Assembly: GCF_030053595.1 (NCBI RefSeq)
Contig: NZ_JASGBQ010000026.1
Span: forward strand, 1-43,170
From: Fusibacillus kribbianus
GTDB taxonomy: Bacteria; Bacillota; Clostridia; Lachnospirales; Lachnospiraceae
DNA: 43,170 bases
Direction of reading: 5' to 3'
Numbering within the stretch: position 1 is the stretch's first letter; each line of letters begins with the position of its first letter. The notes beneath the pieces are model-generated. The model did no database searches. It was given only the letters and a program-made list of their open reading frames with translations, and was not told the origin of the DNA. Shown here one piece after another: positions 16,004 to 24,129 of this stretch. The position numbers were made by a program, and so were the translations under genes.

Positions 16004-16914
16004 TTCTCCACACCTCCAACCAGCTTTTTCCCGGTCACCGCCAGAAAAACATCGTCCATTCTTCCCTTGGTGATCTCATAATCCCGGAAAATCTCCGGAT
16101 AACGGATGATAAGCTCTGTGGCAGCAGCCGTGTCGGGTACAGACACCCGGTACGCATCCCGAATTGTCTCAAAATCGACTCCCAGCTTTCGGATCTGAGA
16201 TTCCTCCGCCCCGTAAATGGTAATAAAATCTCCGGTATAGGTGTTTTTCAGGGTAAGCGGCGTTCCCTCGGCAGCAATTTTTCCGCTGTCCAGAATCACC
16301 ACATAATCTGCGTCCGCTGCCTCTTCCATATAATGAGTGGTGAGAAACACGGTCATCTTTTCATTCCTTCGGAGATCTCCGATGACCCGCCACAAAATAT
16401 TTCTCGTCTGAGGATCCAGTCCTGTCGTCGGTTCATCGAGGATCAGGATTCTGGGGCTGTGTAACAGGGCGCGGGCAATATCGATCCGCCGCCTCTGGCC
16501 ACCGGAAAGCTTCCCCACGGTCCGCTTCAGAAGATCTTCAAACTCCAGAAGCCCTGCAAGCTCCGAGAGCCGTTCCCGAAAGGCTTTTCCTCTAATTCCG
16601 TACAGAGCTGCCCGGCTTTCCAGATTGTCCCGCACGGAAAGGTCTTTGTCCAGCACCGAATTCTGGAACACCACACCAAGGCTTCGCCTGATGGCATCGG
16701 CATCCTGATCCAGATCTGCATCGCCGATGCGGACCGTTCCGCTATCCTTGGCAAGCAGTCCGCACATGATATTGATGGTGGTGGATTTTCCTGCGCCGTT
16801 GATTCCAAGGAAGGCAAACAGCTCCCCCTCCTTGACAGAAAAGCTCAGATCCTGCACTGCCTTTACTTCCCCAAAGCTTTTGCTCAGATGAGAAATTTCA
16901 ATAATCCTGTTCAT
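16000..16914 (-). CDS. ABC transporter ATPase (ABC-2 exporter partner)
   Basis: 304 residues from the ATG at 16914, behind AAGGAG. Walker A GINGAGKST, Q-loop VVFQNSVLD, signature LSGGQRRR, Walker B ILILDEPTTGLD and H-loop TTHYMEE are all present, so it should hydrolyse ATP. The C-terminal ~80 residues form the accessory domain usual for DrrA/CcmA-type exporters. It powers the permease encoded next. A PspC-domain gene lies 56 bp upstream on the same strand and may share the transcript. Confidence 0.93.
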   Translation of the reverse strand: MNRIIEISHLSKSFGEVKAVQDLSFSVKEGELFAFLGINGAGKSTTINIMCGLLAKDSGTVRIGDADLDQDADAIRRSLGVVFQNSVLDKDLSVRDNLESRAALYGIRGKAFRERLSELAGLLEFEDLLKRTVGKLSGGQRRRIDIARALLHSPRILILDEPTTGLDPQTRNILWRVIGDLRRNEKMTVFLTTHYMEEAADADYVVILDSGKIAAEGTPLTLKNTYTGDFITIYGAEESQIRKLGVDFETIRDAYRVSVPDTAAATELIIRYPEIFRDYEITKGRMDDVFLAVTGKKLVGGVEK

Positions 16915-16970
16915 GAGATTCTTCTCCTTCGATCCATATTCTCCCATGGCGGCAGTGCCGCCGGAAAACA

Positions 16971-17162
16971 TCAGAAATCCTTACGCTGTGGAATGATCAA
17001 CGCCGCGATGATATAAGCCAGAATGCCGCTGCCTCCCAGAGCGCAGAACACCACCCAGCCCAGCCGGATCAGCACGGGATCAATACCGAAATACTCTCCG
17101 ATACCTCCGCAGACACCGGCAATAATCTTATTAACGTCTGATTTATAGAGCTTTTTATTCAT
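16971..17162 (-). CDS. PspC-domain membrane protein
   Basis: 63 residues from the ATG at 17162, with GGAGG nine bases upstream. KLYKSDVNKIIAGVCGGIGEYFGIDPVLIRLGWVVFCALGGSGILAYIIAALIIP is a complete PspC domain: amphipathic start plus one membrane helix. Single-domain PspC proteins are stress-related membrane proteins in Bacillota. It precedes the ABC exporter genes, suggesting an envelope-stress link, which is inference. Confidence 0.9.
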   Translation of the reverse strand: MNKKLYKSDVNKIIAGVCGGIGEYFGIDPVLIRLGWVVFCALGGSGILAYIIAALIIPQRKDF

Positions 17163-17271
17163 AGTAGATTTCCTCCGTCTTTTTGAGAGCCTCGCTCCCG
17201 TCTTTCTATGAATATTGTACCGGTTCTGCTCCATTCCCGATAGGCACATATTTCAGGTGAATGTGTCGATT

Positions 17272-18888
17272 TTATAGCTCCCGTACCCGTTTTCTCACCT
17301 TAAGAACCATTCCGGGAGCCACGGAAAGCTCGTCAATGCCCATGCGGAGAAACTCCTCTGTAAGGTCCGTATCCGACGCCAGCTCTCCGCAGATGCCCAC
17401 CCGTTTACCGAAACGATGGGCATTTTCCGCCGCCATCCGGATCATGGCAAGGACCGCCCGGTGGCGGGGATCATAAAGCTCCCCGATGCTTTCATTCTGC
17501 CGGTCCGCCGCCAGCGCATACTGGGCCAGGTCATTGGTTCCGATGCTGAAAAAATCCACCAGCTCTGCCAATTCATCGCTGATCATGGCCGATGCCGGCG
17601 TCTCGATCATAATCCCCTGCTCCGGGATCCGGTAAGGAACCCCATCCGCCTCCAGCTCCTTTGCCGCCTCCTGCACCAGCTCAAGCACCTGTTCCACCTC
17701 CGTCCGATCGGTGATCATCGGATAGAGGATCGCCAGATTTCCGTAGACAGCCGCACGAAGAAGGGCCCGAAGCTGCGGCTTAAAGATCTCCGGCCGCTTC
17801 AGACACAGCCGGATCCCGCGACAGCCAAGGGCCGGATTGGCCTCTGCCTCCAGCTTCAGATAGGAAGCCTGTTTATCGGCGCCCAGATCCACCGTGCGGA
17901 TGATCACCCTTTTTCCGGCCATCAGCTGAAGCACCTGCCGGTAAACATGAAACTGCTCTGCCTCGGACGGAATCGTTTCCCGTTCCAGATAAAGAAATTC
18001 ACTTCGGAACAGGCCGATCCCGCCCGCATCGTTCTCGAGAACCCGAGCCACGTCGCTCACATTTCCGATGTTGGCAAAAATGTCGATCTTCCGTCCATCG
18101 GCAGTGACATTTTCCTTTCCCTTAAGACTCTTTAAAAGCTGACTCTTTTCTCCTTCTCCGGCGAGCTTCTTCCTGACCACAGCCAGCTCTTCCTCTGTGG
18201 GATCAAAGATCACCGTTCCGTCAAACCCGTTCACCGCCGCCGTCATTCCGTTTTTGATCCCGGCAAACTCCACCGGTGCACAGACCACCGCCGGGATTCC
18301 CATCATTCGCGCCAGAATAGCTGTGTGGGAATGGACGGAGCCACGAACCGTCACAAACGCAAGGATCTGTTCCCGCTTAAGCCGCACCGTTTCACTGGGG
18401 CTTAAATCCTCCGCCACCAGAACCGACGGCTCCCCCGGATTCGCCGTTTCCACCTGTTTACCGCTCAGATTGGCGATGAGCCGGTTGACCACATCCCTGA
18501 CATCCGCCGCCCGCGCCCGCATATAGGCATCCTCCATGCCGGCAAACATCTCCGAAAAATAATCTCCTGTCATGGCCGCCGCATATTCCCCGTTGACCAT
18601 TTCCCTGCGGATCATCTCCCGCATGGCCCCGAAAAGATCCTCATCATCCAGCATGATCCGGTGGACCTCAAAAATCGCCGCCCCTGCCTGGCCGGCCTCC
18701 TCCACCGCCTTTTCATAGAGCACGGAAAGCTGCTCCTTCGCCTGCTCCCTCGCCGCCTCCAGTCGCAAGATCTCCGCCTCTGCATCCTTTATCTTCAAGC
18801 GTTTCACCGGCAGATCCCCGTTTTCCAGAACACAGACCGGTCCGACTGCAATTCCCCTGCTCACAGGTTTTCCCAAATACTTGATCAT
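17272..18888 (-). CDS. ptsI: Phosphoenolpyruvate-protein phosphotransferase (PTS enzyme I)
   Basis: 538 residues. The N-terminal HPr-binding and swivelling domain carries the phospho-His in RGSVHSHTAILAR (H188). The C-terminal TIM barrel has IRTVDLGADKQ, GCRGIRLCLKRPEIF, SIGTNDLAQYALAADR and the catalytic Cys in GICGELASD. It transfers phosphate from PEP to HPr in the cytoplasm. Unusually it is not next to ptsH; two HPr-like genes without the phospho-His lie 2 and 5 kb away. It appears to be transcribed alone, as a strong terminator ends the preceding gene. Start ATG 18888 with AGGAGG. Confidence 0.97.
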   Translation of the reverse strand: MIKYLGKPVSRGIAVGPVCVLENGDLPVKRLKIKDAEAEILRLEAAREQAKEQLSVLYEKAVEEAGQAGAAIFEVHRIMLDDEDLFGAMREMIRREMVNGEYAAAMTGDYFSEMFAGMEDAYMRARAADVRDVVNRLIANLSGKQVETANPGEPSVLVAEDLSPSETVRLKREQILAFVTVRGSVHSHTAILARMMGIPAVVCAPVEFAGIKNGMTAAVNGFDGTVIFDPTEEELAVVRKKLAGEGEKSQLLKSLKGKENVTADGRKIDIFANIGNVSDVARVLENDAGGIGLFRSEFLYLERETIPSEAEQFHVYRQVLQLMAGKRVIIRTVDLGADKQASYLKLEAEANPALGCRGIRLCLKRPEIFKPQLRALLRAAVYGNLAILYPMITDRTEVEQVLELVQEAAKELEADGVPYRIPEQGIMIETPASAMISDELAELVDFFSIGTNDLAQYALAADRQNESIGELYDPRHRAVLAMIRMAAENAHRFGKRVGICGELASDTDLTEEFLRMGIDELSVAPGMVLKVRKRVREL

Positions 18889-18955
18889 GGCACACCCTCC
18901 TGTCTTTCATTGTATTCCATCGGAATGGATTGTGCAATTTCATTTTTCGGAAAGG

Positions 18956-18992
18956 CAGAAAAACTGCCGCCTCCGGCCGGAAGCGGCAGTTA
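18956..18992 (-). terminator. Terminator of the AGCS symporter gene
   Basis: On the minus strand AACTGCCGCTTCCGG pairs with CCGGAGGCGGCAGTT (one mismatch), followed by TTTC. It separates agcS from ptsI. Confidence 0.85.
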
Positions 18993-19031
18993 CAGACTAT
19001 CGATATGAACAGAACCTTACCAGGTCTCTTT

Positions 19032-20384
19032 CTATTTTCCGGAAAACTTCCGGCAGATCCCCACGACCACCCCGCTCAAGGCAAGAAGTGCCAGAGCGTT
19101 GGGAATCACCATCAGGCCATTGAAGAAATCAGCCAGGGACCATACAAGATCCACCTTCAGGGCAGAGCCCACAATGATAAACGCGATCACCAGCAGAGAG
19201 TATACCTTTGCCGCCTTTTTGCCAAAGAGATATCTGGCATTGATCTCGCCGAAGAAATGCCAGCCGAGAATGGTGGAAAAGGCAAAGAACAGCAGGCAGA
19301 CCGCCACGAAAATGTCTCCGAAGCCGCCGAATAAGGTAGAGAAGGCCGCCTGGGTCAGTGCAGTTCCCTGTTTCCCGCTGTCCAGTACACCGGAGGTCAG
19401 GATGGAGAACACGGTCAGGTTCAGAATGATAAAGGTATCAATGAATACGCTGATCATGGCCGCCAGCCCCTGCTCATGGGGATTCTTTGCGGTGGCTCTC
19501 GCGTGGGCATGAGGGGTGGAGCCCATACCGGCCTCGTTGGAGAAAAGGCCTCTTGCAACGCCGTAGCGGATTGCTTCTCTGACGGCAATTCCGGCTCCGG
19601 CACCCAGAACCGCTTTGGGATTAAAGGCACCCACAAAGATCATTTTCAATGCGGCGGGGAGCTGCGTAATATTGGAAAGAATCAGGATCAGACTTCCCAC
19701 AATATAGATCCCGGCCATGAAGGGTACGATCTTCTCCACCACGGCAGCCAGTCTGGAGGTGCCGCCGATGAAAATAAAGGCGGCAAACACAGCCAGGATA
19801 ATGCCGATGGCAACCGGCGGAATATTGATGTTTCTGGACTGGAACACCTCAGAGAAGGCCGCGCCGATGGAATTAGACTGAACCATATTTCCCATAAAGC
19901 CCAGCGCCAGAATAATAAATACGGCAAAGAGGGCCGCCAGGAATTTTCCGAATTTCCCCTTAAAAGCCGCCTTTATGTAGTAAATGGGACCACCGGTCAC
20001 CTCGCCGTCCACCGTCGTCTTATACTGCTGGGCAAGGGAAGCCTCCGCGTAGATGGTAGCCATTCCGAAGAAGGCAGAGACCCACATCCAGAAAATGGCG
20101 CCCGGACCGCCGCCGAGAAGGGCCGTCGCTGCACCGGCCAGATTTCCGGTTCCCACCTGGGCCGCGATGGCCGTCGCCAGGGACTGGAAGGGTGTCATCT
20201 CTCCCTTTTTTCCCTTCTTTCCCTTGAGGCTGATATGACCGAATACCAGACGGCAGCCTTCCCCAAACTTCCGGACCTGAATGAACTTCAGTCGGACGGT
20301 GTAGAAGATCCCCGTGCCGCACAGGATCACGATCAACAGTACGTTCCACAAAAAATCATTCGCTTTGTCAACAATCGGTAACAT
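19032..20384 (-). CDS. Sodium:alanine/glycine symporter (AGCS family), probably glycine
   Basis: 450 residues from ATG 20384, behind GAGGAG. About eleven membrane helices. AGCS signatures: ATAIAAQVGTGNLAGAATALLGGGPGAIFWMWVSAFFGMATIYAE (written across TM3-4), GLFSNEAGMGSTPHAHARA and GWHFFGEI. The family imports alanine or glycine with Na+ or H+. A glycine riboswitch in the leader makes glycine the likely substrate. Single-gene unit: promoter 20639-20667, riboswitch, terminator at 20426-20461, gene, strong terminator. Confidence 0.95.
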   Translation of the reverse strand: MLPIVDKANDFLWNVLLIVILCGTGIFYTVRLKFIQVRKFGEGCRLVFGHISLKGKKGKKGEMTPFQSLATAIAAQVGTGNLAGAATALLGGGPGAIFWMWVSAFFGMATIYAEASLAQQYKTTVDGEVTGGPIYYIKAAFKGKFGKFLAALFAVFIILALGFMGNMVQSNSIGAAFSEVFQSRNINIPPVAIGIILAVFAAFIFIGGTSRLAAVVEKIVPFMAGIYIVGSLILILSNITQLPAALKMIFVGAFNPKAVLGAGAGIAVREAIRYGVARGLFSNEAGMGSTPHAHARATAKNPHEQGLAAMISVFIDTFIILNLTVFSILTSGVLDSGKQGTALTQAAFSTLFGGFGDIFVAVCLLFFAFSTILGWHFFGEINARYLFGKKAAKVYSLLVIAFIIVGSALKVDLVWSLADFFNGLMVIPNALALLALSGVVVGICRKFSGK

Positions 20385-20425
20385 GTCTTTTTTCTCCTCA
20401 CATTTTTCTGTCAACACATTTAGAC

Positions 20426-20461
20426 ACAAAAAGAAAGAGCTGATACAAAATCAGCCCTCCA
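20426..20461 (-). terminator. Conditional terminator of the glycine riboswitch
   Basis: Minus strand GGAGGGCTGAT, loop TTTGT, ATCAGCTCTTTC and T-rich tail, placed between the aptamer and the symporter start. This is the natural expression platform: glycine binding would favour read-through (an ON switch), by analogy with known glycine riboswitches. Confidence 0.75.
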
Positions 20462-20499
20462 AAGAGTAGAACATTGCTTTTTCCCACATTCACGAAATC

Positions 20500-20616
20500 T
20501 GCCCTGTCCTTTTGCCTGAGAGATATACAGTCCCGGATATGACAGGCCGGTCCTGTTTTACACCTTCGGCGCTTTCTCTGCCGGCCTTGCGGCCTGCGGA
20601 AAGACTCTCCAGAGTG
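20500..20616 (-). ncRNA. Glycine riboswitch, single aptamer
   Basis: Conserved glycine-aptamer blocks on the minus strand: CTCTGGAGAG at the 5' side, GCGCCGAAGG in the middle, and ATCTCTCAGGCAAAAGGACAG at the 3' side (each given in part). Only one aptamer is visible; the space to the terminator is too short for a second. It controls the AGCS gene. Confidence 0.9.
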
Positions 20617-20638
20617 TCGGTTTCAGTCGACGATATAT

Positions 20639-20667
20639 AACATAGCACATCGTGAAGTAAAAAGCAA
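20639..20667 (-). promoter_or_regulatory. Promoter of the glycine riboswitch-agcS unit
   Basis: TTGCTT, 17-bp spacer, TATGTT on the minus strand, about 25 bp before the aptamer. An alternative TTTACT-16-TATATA pair overlaps it. Confidence 0.6.
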
Positions 20668-20748
20668 GCATATTTTGTCGTTGTGTAAAAAACATTTGTC
20701 CGGCCATGGCCGTCTGCGCCCGATCGTCGGGGACAGCGGAAAGGCTGT

Positions 20749-20988
20749 TTAAACCTCTCCGTCGTACATAAACATTACAAGTCTCTGTACATCCTCAGGC
20801 TCGTGAGCGATCAGCTCCATCTCGCCAATGGTCTTATCAGCGAACACGCCGGCCAGTGCAACATACTGGGTCAGCTTGGATTTCAGGTTCAGTCTGTCTC
20901 CCTCATCAGTCACTAACTCAACCTTGCCCTTGCACTCATCGATCACCTTGAAAAGCTTATCGATATCCTTGACATTCTTTACCTTCAT
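20749..20988 (-). CDS. HPr-like small protein lacking the phospho-His
   Basis: 79 residues. The pattern KLFKVIDECKGKVELVTDEGDRLNLKSKLTQYVALAGVFADKTIGEMELIAHEPEDVQRLV follows the HPr beta-alpha-beta fold: NLKS aligns with the regulatory Ser46 loop (NLKSIMGVMSL in HPr). The N-terminal GLHARP loop with His15 is absent. It therefore cannot carry PTS phosphate on His, but could be a Crh-like or structural relative. Assignment is by pattern only and is moderate. Start ATG 20988 with AAAGGAG. It stands alone between the agcS promoter and the helicase gene. Confidence 0.6.
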   Translation of the reverse strand: MKVKNVKDIDKLFKVIDECKGKVELVTDEGDRLNLKSKLTQYVALAGVFADKTIGEMELIAHEPEDVQRLVMFMYDGEV

Positions 20989-21094
20989 ACTGATTTCTCC
21001 TTTCTGAATTACTGAATCAGACTGGCGAAAAACCGCCGTTTCTTTATTTCGGCCTCATCATAGCACACAGGAACCGGTTTGTAAACACATTTTC

Positions 21095-23479
21095 CTATTT
21101 TCTCCTATTTATCCAGAAATCGTCAAGGATTCCCGGGAGGTTTTCGTAATTTGTTACATGATAGTCTGCCCATTCCCGGGGAAACAATCGTTGATATTCA
21201 CTATAAAGAAACCGGTCATCGAGAAGAAGGATCACACCTTCGTCGGTATCCGTGCGGATGACGCGACCCGCTGCCTGCAGCACCCGATTCATGCCCGGAT
21301 AGCGGTAAGCATAGGCAAACCCGTCCTTTCCCTGCTCCTCATACCAGCCCCTCAGGATCTCCCGCTCGGTACAGATCTGGGGCAAGCCGGTCCCCACCAC
21401 CAGAACACCGATAAGCTTTTCTCCCTGCAGATCGATTCCCTCGGAAAACACACCTCCCATGACACAGAAGGCAACCAGGGAACGGTCCCGTTCTCTCCCG
21501 AACTCCGACAGAAACTCCTCCCTGTCCGCCTCCGTCATACGGGCTGACTGGAGCAGGAACTCCGGTCCGTCGGAAAGCTCCCGTTTTACTGCCGCCTGGT
21601 ACACCTCATCCATATAGGAATAGGAAGGAAAATAGACAAGATAATTTCCCTTCTTTCCTGCCGCTGCCGCCAGGATATAATCGAGGATGCGGCCATACTC
21701 CCGGCTGTTCCTTCTTTTATAGCGGCTGCTCACATCCCTTCCCACGGCCAGAAGCCGTTTCGACTGGTCAAAGGGCGACGGTGCATACACGGCATACTCC
21801 TCGGTGCTGCCGCAAAGAAGCTCCTTGTAATACAAAACCGGAAGCAGCGTCGCAGAAAAGAACACGGTGCTGTTTCCCTTCCTCAGACAGGAGGAAAGAT
21901 TTTCCGCCGGATTGGCGCAGAGCAGCTTCAACATAAAGGATTCCCTGCCGATCGGCTCCGTATAAACGCAGTAGGAACTGTCCAACCGGTCATACATATT
22001 GAGAAAATGGCGGATGTCAAGATAGAGGGCTCCAAAGTCCTCGTTGTCGTCCATCACCCGGTAATCCTCTTTGAATTTCTCCATCTCACTGAAAACCCCG
22101 GTCAGGGCCAGCACAAAATTCCCGATGGACTCCCGGACCACGGGCCCGTCACTGTCCCGCTTCATCTCCAGAAGCAGCCGGTTGCATCGGGAAAGCTTCC
22201 GTTCCAGCTTTGGGCTGTACGGCTTTACCAGGGCCCGCACCTTGAGGAAATTCTCCTTAAAAAGCGCCGCGCTGTACATCTCCCGGGCCCGCTCCACCAG
22301 ATTGTGGGCCTCATCCACCAGAAACAGATATTCTCCGCCCGGCCCCTCGCCAAAATAGCGGCGAAGCTGCACATTGGGATCAAAGACATAATTATAATCG
22401 CAGATCACCACATCCATCCAGTCGCTTAAGTCAAGGGAAAGCTCATGAGGACAGACCCGGTACTGCTCCGCCCAGCGAAGGATCTCTTCCCGCCCAGCAG
22501 TCTCCTTCTGATGAATGTAATCAAACACGGCCTCATTGACCCGGTCAAAATGTCCCTTCGCATAAGGACACGCCTCCGGATTACATTCCGGCCTTTTGCC
22601 CTCCTCCGCCATGGGACAGAGCTTTTCCTTCGCCGTCAGGGTAATGGAGGACGCAAAAAGCCCCTTCCTCCGCAGGATCTCCATGGCCTCCTCCGCCACC
22701 GTCCTGGTAATGGTCTTCGCCGTCAGATAAAAGATCTTATCATCCAGCCCTTCCCCCAACGCCTTGATCGCCGGAAAGAGGACCGACATGGTCTTTCCGA
22801 TCCCGGTGGGCGCCTGAATGAACAGAGTCCTTTTCTGCTGCATGGCGCGGTAGGCCGAAACAGCCAGCTCCCTCTGCCCGGGACGATAGGAAAACGGAAA
22901 GGCCAGCTCCTTCACCGAGGCATTCCTCCTCTGCCTGTGATGATAGAGGAAGCGGCCCCAGGCTGCATATTCCTCCAGAAGGTGATACACGTAGGCGCGC
23001 ACCTCCTCTGCCGGCAGCACCTCCTTAAACCGGCGGATCTGCTCGCTTTCCAGATCCGCATAGGTAAGCTGGAGCCCCACAAAATCCGGCCCTGCCATCC
23101 CGTTCTCCAGAACCATACAGGCATAGCACATGGCCTGCGCCCGGTGGACCTCCAGAGGCTCCTTGAGCGCCTCGATATCCCAGTAAACCCCTTTTATTTC
23201 ATCTACCACAGATATCTCATCCTCTTTAAAGATCCCATCGGCTCTTCCCTCCAGAGAAATGACGATATCCTCCGTCTCATATTCCAGCTTCAAAGGGACC
23301 TCCGCCCGGTAGTCCGCTCCCATTCGTCCCTGAAGCTTCCGATGGAGCCTGGCTCCGGCGGCCATGGCCTCCGTCTCCTTCTTTCCCCTGCGACGATTGT
23401 CGATATCCCCGCTTCGAAGCAGAAATTCCACCAGATTGCGCACAGAGATCCGGATCCTGTTTTCCTCCAGCTTTGCCAT
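21095..23479 (-). CDS. XPD/DinG-type helicase with N-terminal PD-(D/E)XK-like domain
   Basis: 794 residues. N-terminal part: GRADGIF (D81) and VVDEIKG (E94, K96) followed by QAMCYA, the layout of a RecB/Cas4-type nuclease fold. Helicase part: Walker A APTGIGKT (223-230), DEAH (389-392), C-terminal VMGGVFSEGIDLQGEKL and QAAGRVIRTDTDEG (motif VI). Four Cys at 288, 299, 304 and 343 fit the iron-sulfur cluster of the XPD/DinG family. Expected role: 5'-3' DNA unwinding in repair, possibly with nuclease activity. No operon partner; the next gene upstream is separated by a hairpin. Confidence 0.9.
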   Translation of the reverse strand: MAKLEENRIRISVRNLVEFLLRSGDIDNRRRGKKETEAMAAGARLHRKLQGRMGADYRAEVPLKLEYETEDIVISLEGRADGIFKEDEISVVDEIKGVYWDIEALKEPLEVHRAQAMCYACMVLENGMAGPDFVGLQLTYADLESEQIRRFKEVLPAEEVRAYVYHLLEEYAAWGRFLYHHRQRRNASVKELAFPFSYRPGQRELAVSAYRAMQQKRTLFIQAPTGIGKTMSVLFPAIKALGEGLDDKIFYLTAKTITRTVAEEAMEILRRKGLFASSITLTAKEKLCPMAEEGKRPECNPEACPYAKGHFDRVNEAVFDYIHQKETAGREEILRWAEQYRVCPHELSLDLSDWMDVVICDYNYVFDPNVQLRRYFGEGPGGEYLFLVDEAHNLVERAREMYSAALFKENFLKVRALVKPYSPKLERKLSRCNRLLLEMKRDSDGPVVRESIGNFVLALTGVFSEMEKFKEDYRVMDDNEDFGALYLDIRHFLNMYDRLDSSYCVYTEPIGRESFMLKLLCANPAENLSSCLRKGNSTVFFSATLLPVLYYKELLCGSTEEYAVYAPSPFDQSKRLLAVGRDVSSRYKRRNSREYGRILDYILAAAAGKKGNYLVYFPSYSYMDEVYQAAVKRELSDGPEFLLQSARMTEADREEFLSEFGRERDRSLVAFCVMGGVFSEGIDLQGEKLIGVLVVGTGLPQICTEREILRGWYEEQGKDGFAYAYRYPGMNRVLQAAGRVIRTDTDEGVILLLDDRFLYSEYQRLFPREWADYHVTNYENLPGILDDFWINRRK

Positions 23480-23510
23480 GGTCCCCCTCCCTTCCCTCTA
23501 TAGAAACACT

Positions 23511-23543
23511 ACAGGCTGCCGCCTTCCGGCAGCAGCCCGTATT
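23511..23543. terminator. Intergenic hairpin between helicase and HPr-like genes
   Basis: AGGCTGCCGCC, TTCC-containing loop and GGCAGCAGCC, followed on the plus strand by GTATTTTTTT. The T run is on the wrong strand for the minus-strand genes, so it may act as a processing stem or stop antisense transcription. Confidence 0.4.
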
Positions 23544-23565
23544 TTTTTAACCCGAAGCAATTAAA

Positions 23566-23793
23566 TCAGCAGATGGCAAAACGGTCCAGCATGTGCTCAA
23601 ACCCGGAATCCCTGCCTCCGTACTCCACCGTCAGCGGCTTTGTGAAATCCAGGCTCATAACACCCAGAATGGACTTCGCATCCACTACCACACGGTTGTA
23701 ATACACATCGATGTCAAAGCTGCATTTGCTCGCTGCTGACACCAGCTCTTTTGCGTCTTCTAACTTCGATAATCTGATTTGCCTCTTATTCAT
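23566..23793 (-). CDS. HPr/Crh-like protein with Ser46 loop but no His15
   Basis: 75 residues from ATG 23793, behind AAAGGGTG. NKRQIRLSKLEDAKELVSAASKCSFDIDVYYNRVVVDAKSILGVMSLDFTKPLTVEY fits HPr closely in its second half: VDAKSILGVMSLD matches the HPr Ser46 helix. The active-site loop GLHARPA is replaced by SKLEDAK. This is the Crh pattern: not a phosphocarrier, but potentially phosphorylated on Ser by HPr kinase to work with CcpA. Whether that holds here is inference. Confidence 0.8.
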   Translation of the reverse strand: MNKRQIRLSKLEDAKELVSAASKCSFDIDVYYNRVVVDAKSILGVMSLDFTKPLTVEYGGRDSGFEHMLDRFAIC

Positions 23794-23898
23794 TTTTAAC
23801 ACCCTTTCTCAATCCAGCTGTCACTTGATGTCGAGAGTGTTATATCACCATGCAGACCGGTTGTCAAGATTTTTTCCATATCTTTCCATGGCAATTTT

Positions 23899-24129
23899 CT
23901 AAATTTCTGTAAAACTGCACCGCTCCCGAATGCCGGCTGCATTGATATGGAAGACGATGGTTCCGTCCTCCAGAAGCTCTTTTTCATAGGTCACGGACTC
24001 GCCTTTGAACTTATTTTTCACATATTCCTCCGGATCGGAGACCTCCGCCTCATCGATGAACACATCCCTCATCTGATTGTTGGCGCACTGATTGAAGATC
24101 TCCCATACGATCTCATATTCTTTGCTCAT
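23899..24129 (-). CDS. Small conserved-looking cytoplasmic protein, function unknown
   Basis: 76 residues, acidic: MSKEYEIVWEIFNQCANNQMRDVFIDEAEVSDPEEYVKNKF, then GESVTYEKELLEDGTIVFHINAAGIRERCSFTEI. Predicted as one helix followed by a beta sheet, no membrane segment. Its ATG overlaps the TGA of the DegV gene (ATGA), so it is translationally coupled to DegV and likely to be expressed with it. I do not recognise a named family. Confidence 0.75.
   Translation of the reverse strand: MSKEYEIVWEIFNQCANNQMRDVFIDEAEVSDPEEYVKNKFKGESVTYEKELLEDGTIVFHINAAGIRERCSFTEI

Noticed and set aside
22445-23503. 352-codon plus-strand frame opposite the helicase
   Set aside because: Shadow of a G+C-rich gene; rich in Arg/Leu/His/Pro as expected for antisense, no motif.
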